Shown here in pieces: positions 3,891 to 7,017 of a stretch of DNA of 7,017 nucleotides. A program made the position numbers and the translations under genes. The stretch covers positions 1-7,017 of the forward strand of contig CAMWMT010000138.1 in assembly GCA_947175375.1 (NCBI GenBank), in the 5' to 3' direction. The notes under the pieces are model-generated. The model was not told the origin of the DNA. It did no database searches and saw nothing but the letters and a program-made list of their open reading frames with translations. This DNA is from an uncultured Clostridiaceae bacterium. GTDB lineage: Bacteria; Bacillota; Clostridia; Lachnospirales; Lachnospiraceae. Every line of letters begins with the position of its first letter. Position 1 is the stretch's first letter.

Positions 3891-6731
3891 ATGAGTCTTT
3901 ACACAAAGATCATCGATCTGCAGAAGCTGGATGCAGGCCTGCAGAAGGTATTGAAGAACAAACCGGCCCCGGGTGTGGACGGGATTACATACGACATGTT
4001 CGAAGCAAATAAAAAGGAATATTTAAAACAGCTGCATCTGGAACTTCAGGAACACCGGTATCATCCGCTGCCGGTGAAGCTGGTAAAGCTGTACAAAGGT
4101 GAGAAAGAGCGGACCGTTGCACTATATTCCATGCGGGATAAAGTGCTGCAACAGTCCATAGCATTCGAACTTCAGAAGATCTATGAACCGGCATTTTCCA
4201 AAGTGACCTATGCATACAGGAATGGACGTTCTGCTCTGCAGGCTATTGAACACATAGAATCCTGGATGTGCAGGTATCCGGACGGGTGGGTGTTGAAGAT
4301 GGATATCCAGTCTTTCTTCGATATGATATCTGTGAGAAAGCTTCAGATGGAGCTGCAGCATACCTTGAAGGAGGACGACGTCATTGAACTGATCCTGGAA
4401 AATGCTCGGGCAGAATTCCTGCAGGAGGGTGGAGAGATCGTGAAGAAAGACCGGGGGATATGGCAGGGATCCGGTATCGCGCCAATACTCTCCAACATCT
4501 ATCTGAAAGATTTTGATTATCGGATGGCAGAGAAAGCTGCCGCTTTTGTGCGGTATTCTGATGACATGCTGGCAGTAGTAGAGGATCAGGAGACAGGTTC
4601 GGAACTTCTACGTTTTGTAAAAGTATGCATGCAGGAGCGGGAGCTGGCACTGAATGAGAAGAAAACTATGCTGGCTCCGGTCAGAAGCGGCGTGGATTTT
4701 CTCGGTTATCATCTGGACCAGAACGGAAAAAGTGTTCCGGTAAAAGCAGAACAGAATCTGCAGGAGAGGCTGGAGGGTATGTTCCTGACTTCGACTGCAC
4801 AGACGGTGGAGGAAAAGCTGAAAAAAGGAGCAGAGATCCTGGAAGGCTGGGAACAGTATTACCGGGAGGAACGTGCGATCCAGAGTATTCTGGAATATAC
4901 GGTCGTCCTGTATATGGTACGGCGAAAAGAGCCGGAGGTCTTTCAGAAAATCTGCAAAATGCGCGCTTCTTATCAGAATACCTACCGGGAGCTGGCAGAG
5001 TACATGCTCCAGATCTGGAAAGAGCAGGGACGCAGGGATCTGCAGCTTCTGGAATATGAGCAGTTATACGGTCTGGAGACACTGGATCAGGGGTGCATTC
5101 GGGACTATGACTCTCCCTTCGTGCAGGAGTTACTGTCCGGGTACGGGAAGCTGGTCATTTTCGAAGAGGCGGAGACACTGACCGAACTGATCCAGGACTA
5201 TACCGAGCTGAATTGTCTGAACCGGGCATCGCGTTTAATGGAGAGATATCAAAAGCTTCAAAATGCTGGACAGGACTGTCTGCTGCTGCCTCCTCCAGTC
5301 CGGGAAACGGAGACGGAGAGAGAACCGAAACTGGATGGCAGGGCAATCCGTCTGTTCTGTGAACTGTTTGTAGGACGGGAAGATACATATGCAGAGGAAT
5401 ACATGGCACAGCGCAGGATCGTGGAGCAAAAAAATGAACCGCTGACCGAGGACATTGTCCGGGAACACCTGGCCGGTGCACGAACCATCGGAACCTATGT
5501 CCAGCGCCCCAACAGCACTGGAAGATATCTGGTGATCGATATCGATGTATCCAAGAAGATTGTTCTGAAATATTCCATGGAAAGTCCGGAATTTGCCCAG
5601 CATATGAAACAGTGCTTTCAGGTGACGGCAGAGATATTGAACATACTTGGAAGGCTGGGCTTAAAGGGCTATGCAGAATTCAGTGGCTGCCGGGGCTATC
5701 ATATATGGATTTTTTTTACGGAATGGATTCCGCTCAGGTATATCCATGCTCTGTCCCGGATTCTGTCGGAGCAGATACAGGGCATACTGACCGAAGAAAT
5801 CGGTGTGGAATATTTCCCGGATGAGAGAAAGATACGTGCCGGGAAGCCGGGACAGAGTATCAAGCTTCCTTTGGGCCTTCATCTGAAAAGCGGTATCAGA
5901 GGATATTTTTTGGATGAGAACCTGCAGGAGGTGACAGACCTGTCTGCCTGGATGAAGGATGCGGCAAGGTTCTCCCTGTCTGCACTGAAACGAATCATTG
6001 GCATGCACAGCGGACAGAAAAAAGAGAATCCGGTAATGCATGAACGGGAGGATATTCTGGACCGGGATCTGGAAGGCTTTGGAAAACTTAGCACAGAGGT
6101 GCAGATTGTACTGGAACGATGCAATCTCATGTGTTATCTGTGTCAAAAGGCAAGGAAGACCGGTTATCTGTCTCATTTTGAACGACAGTCTATACTGTAT
6201 GTTTTCGGGCATATGGGAGAGGATGGAAAAGAATTCGTTCATCAGGTCATGGCCTATACGCTGAACTACCAGTATCAGACAACGGAACGTTTTCTCAATA
6301 AACTTCCCGGGAAGCCGGTCAGCTGTGTGAAGCTTCGGGAGCAGTACCGGCAGATCACGGCGGAGATTGGATGTACCTGTAACTTTAAGCGGACTAAAAA
6401 CTGTTATCCCTCTCCGGTGTTGCATGCGTTGAAATCCACGGATGCAGATGACGGACAGATCACGATTCCTTCCAGCCGCACACTTTCCAAAGCAAAGGAG
6501 AAGACAGTGTATCAGGAGATCAACGTCTACCGAAAGGTGCAGGAACTTGCGGAAAAGATTCTGGAGATGAAACGGCAGAAGCGGGGCATTGATAAGAATA
6601 TCACAAAACTGGAACGGGAGATGGAACAGGTTTTTGACGGAATGCAGGTGGACTGTCTGGAGATCGAAATGGGCCTGCTGTGCAGGAGACAAAAGGAGGA
6701 TGGAAGTTGTGAATGGGTGATTGAACTTTAA
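3891..6731 (+). CDS. Reverse transcriptase fused to an AEP primase-polymerase with a PriL-like cysteine domain
   Basis: This 946-residue protein has several domains. (1) A group II intron-like RT, about 1-295: PAPGVDGIT (25-33), MDIQSFFD (137-144, catalytic D138), GIWQGSGIAPILSNIYL (189-205), YSDD (222-225, catalytic pair D224/D225) and FLGY (270-273). (2) A helical thumb or linker, about 300-480, including LEGWEQYY (317-324), reminiscent of the maturase-type GIIM region. (3) An archaeo-eukaryotic primase domain, about 482-700: LFCELFVGREDTYAEE, then LVIDID (547-552, metal ligands D550 and D552), SGCRGYHIW (598-606, H604) and KLPLGLH (658-664), like prim-pols of the TOTE and CRISPR-associated (CAPP) types. 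(4) A cysteine-rich region, about 735-845, with C744, C748, C751, C812, C828, C830 and C838, resembling the iron-sulfur C-terminal domain of PriL. (5) A likely C-terminal coiled coil, about 870-915. As the last gene of the cas1-cas2 operon it probably prepares spacer DNA from RNA or single-stranded templates. Catalytic residues are intact. The start at 3891 rests on its strong ribosome site; starting at 3786 would add 35 residues. Confidence 0.9.
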   Translation: MSLYTKIIDLQKLDAGLQKVLKNKPAPGVDGITYDMFEANKKEYLKQLHLELQEHRYHPLPVKLVKLYKGEKERTVALYSMRDKVLQQSIAFELQKIYEPAFSKVTYAYRNGRSALQAIEHIESWMCRYPDGWVLKMDIQSFFDMISVRKLQMELQHTLKEDDVIELILENARAEFLQEGGEIVKKDRGIWQGSGIAPILSNIYLKDFDYRMAEKAAAFVRYSDDMLAVVEDQETGSELLRFVKVCMQERELALNEKKTMLAPVRSGVDFLGYHLDQNGKSVPVKAEQNLQERLEGMFLTSTAQTVEEKLKKGAEILEGWEQYYREERAIQSILEYTVVLYMVRRKEPEVFQKICKMRASYQNTYRELAEYMLQIWKEQGRRDLQLLEYEQLYGLETLDQGCIRDYDSPFVQELLSGYGKLVIFEEAETLTELIQDYTELNCLNRASRLMERYQKLQNAGQDCLLLPPPVRETETEREPKLDGRAIRLFCELFVGREDTYAEEYMAQRRIVEQKNEPLTEDIVREHLAGARTIGTYVQRPNSTGRYLVIDIDVSKKIVLKYSMESPEFAQHMKQCFQVTAEILNILGRLGLKGYAEFSGCRGYHIWIFFTEWIPLRYIHALSRILSEQIQGILTEEIGVEYFPDERKIRAGKPGQSIKLPLGLHLKSGIRGYFLDENLQEVTDLSAWMKDAARFSLSALKRIIGMHSGQKKENPVMHEREDILDRDLEGFGKLSTEVQIVLERCNLMCYLCQKARKTGYLSHFERQSILYVFGHMGEDGKEFVHQVMAYTLNYQYQTTERFLNKLPGKPVSCVKLREQYRQITAEIGCTCNFKRTKNCYPSPVLHALKSTDADDGQITIPSSRTLSKAKEKTVYQEINVYRKVQELAEKILEMKRQKRGIDKNITKLEREMEQVFDGMQVDCLEIEMGLLCRRQKEDGSCEWVIEL

Positions 6732-6785
6732 GCAGGGAATGTGGCAATCTGTTGTTGACAGCCAGTTCTAACAGTTGAAATACGG

Positions 6786-6827
6786 CCGGTCCCAAAGACA
6801 AGAACAGTTATTGGGACCGGTCTTCTT
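6786..6827 (+). terminator. Rho-independent terminator of the cas operon
   Basis: CCGGTCCCAA (6786-6795) pairs perfectly with TTGGGACCGG (6811-6820) around a 15-base loop, followed by the pyrimidine-rich run TCTTCTTC. The stem is strong and GC-rich. It lies 54 bases after the stop codon of the RT-primase gene, so the four genes probably end in one transcript here. Confidence 0.85.
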
Positions 6828-7017
6828 CTGCCGAACAGCAGGATGATGCTATGATCAGGGATCTCCATATTTGGTGTTTGAAAATTGCCAGAAAAGTATG
6901 ATAAAAGGCGAAAGGATCGATGCTCTATGAGGCTAAGAATTAAGTGTCGTCTATATAGTAAATATGTAACAGTTCAGACACCCCTCAAAAAAACATGACG
7001 AAATTTTAGGGATCCTA
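6828..7017. other. Downstream intergenic region with no recognised gene
   Basis: This AT-rich stretch after the terminator has no ORF of useful length on either strand. A seven-codon frame at 6920-6943 (MLYEAKN) follows an AAAGGA-like site but is too short to support as a gene. No tRNA, insertion sequence end or clear attachment site is visible. It may be the upstream region of a gene beyond base 7017. Confidence 0.5.

Noticed and set aside
5661..6692. Long minus-strand open frame of 343 codons opposite the RT-primase gene
   Set aside because: The + strand frame carries the conserved AEP motifs over the same bases; the minus frame has no recognisable family.
6755..6783. TTGACA at 6755-6760 after the operon as a promoter
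   Set aside because: The sequence 17 bases downstream (AAATAC) is a poor -10 and the terminator hairpin follows immediately.
6966..6979. GTAACAGTTCAGAC near the right edge, possibly a dispersed intergenic motif; it shares eight bases (reverse complement) with the spacer at 557-594
   Set aside because: There is one copy in the window and an eight-base match is expected by chance. A count of the 14-mer in the host genome would be decisive.

Overview
The window looks like part of a clostridial (Firmicutes, possibly gut Lachnospiraceae-type) genome. This is inferred from mid-40s to about 50% GC by eye, strong AGGAGG-type ribosome binding sites, tight co-directional gene packing and the family content. 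No taxonomic marker is present. The window holds a compact CRISPR locus with all genes on the + strand.

Layout: (1) Bases 1-631 are the downstream end of a CRISPR array: eight identical 37-bp repeats, eight 35-40 bp spacers and a ninth, decayed repeat that marks the leader-distal end. The repeat hairpin is followed by exactly 8 nt (ATTGACAC), the layout expected for Cas6 processing of a + strand transcript. The leader and the rest of the array lie to the left of the window. (2) Bases 632-906 hold a long terminator-like hairpin, a candidate promoter and an orphan half-repeat. (3) Bases 907-6731 are a four-gene operon: a CARF-HEPN protein of the Cas02710/Csm6-like type, cas1, cas2, and a 946-residue protein that joins a reverse transcriptase to an archaeo-eukaryotic primase (AEP) domain and a cysteine-rich region resembling the PriL C-terminal domain. 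(4) A strong rho-independent terminator closes the operon. The last ~190 bases show no gene.

Working together: Cas1 and Cas2 would integrate new spacers. The RT-primase fusion could prepare substrates, copying RNA and making or completing DNA strands without an external primer. The CARF-HEPN protein would be a cyclic-oligoadenylate-controlled ribonuclease acting with a type III effector. No cas10, csm/cmr, cas6 or other interference gene is in the window, so that effector must be encoded outside it. The RT-AEP-PriL-like fusion, attached to an adaptation operon in which Cas1 is NOT fused to the RT, is the most unusual item. The spacers, read on the strand opposite the predicted crRNA, look like sense-strand coding sequence, which fits a transcript-directed system.
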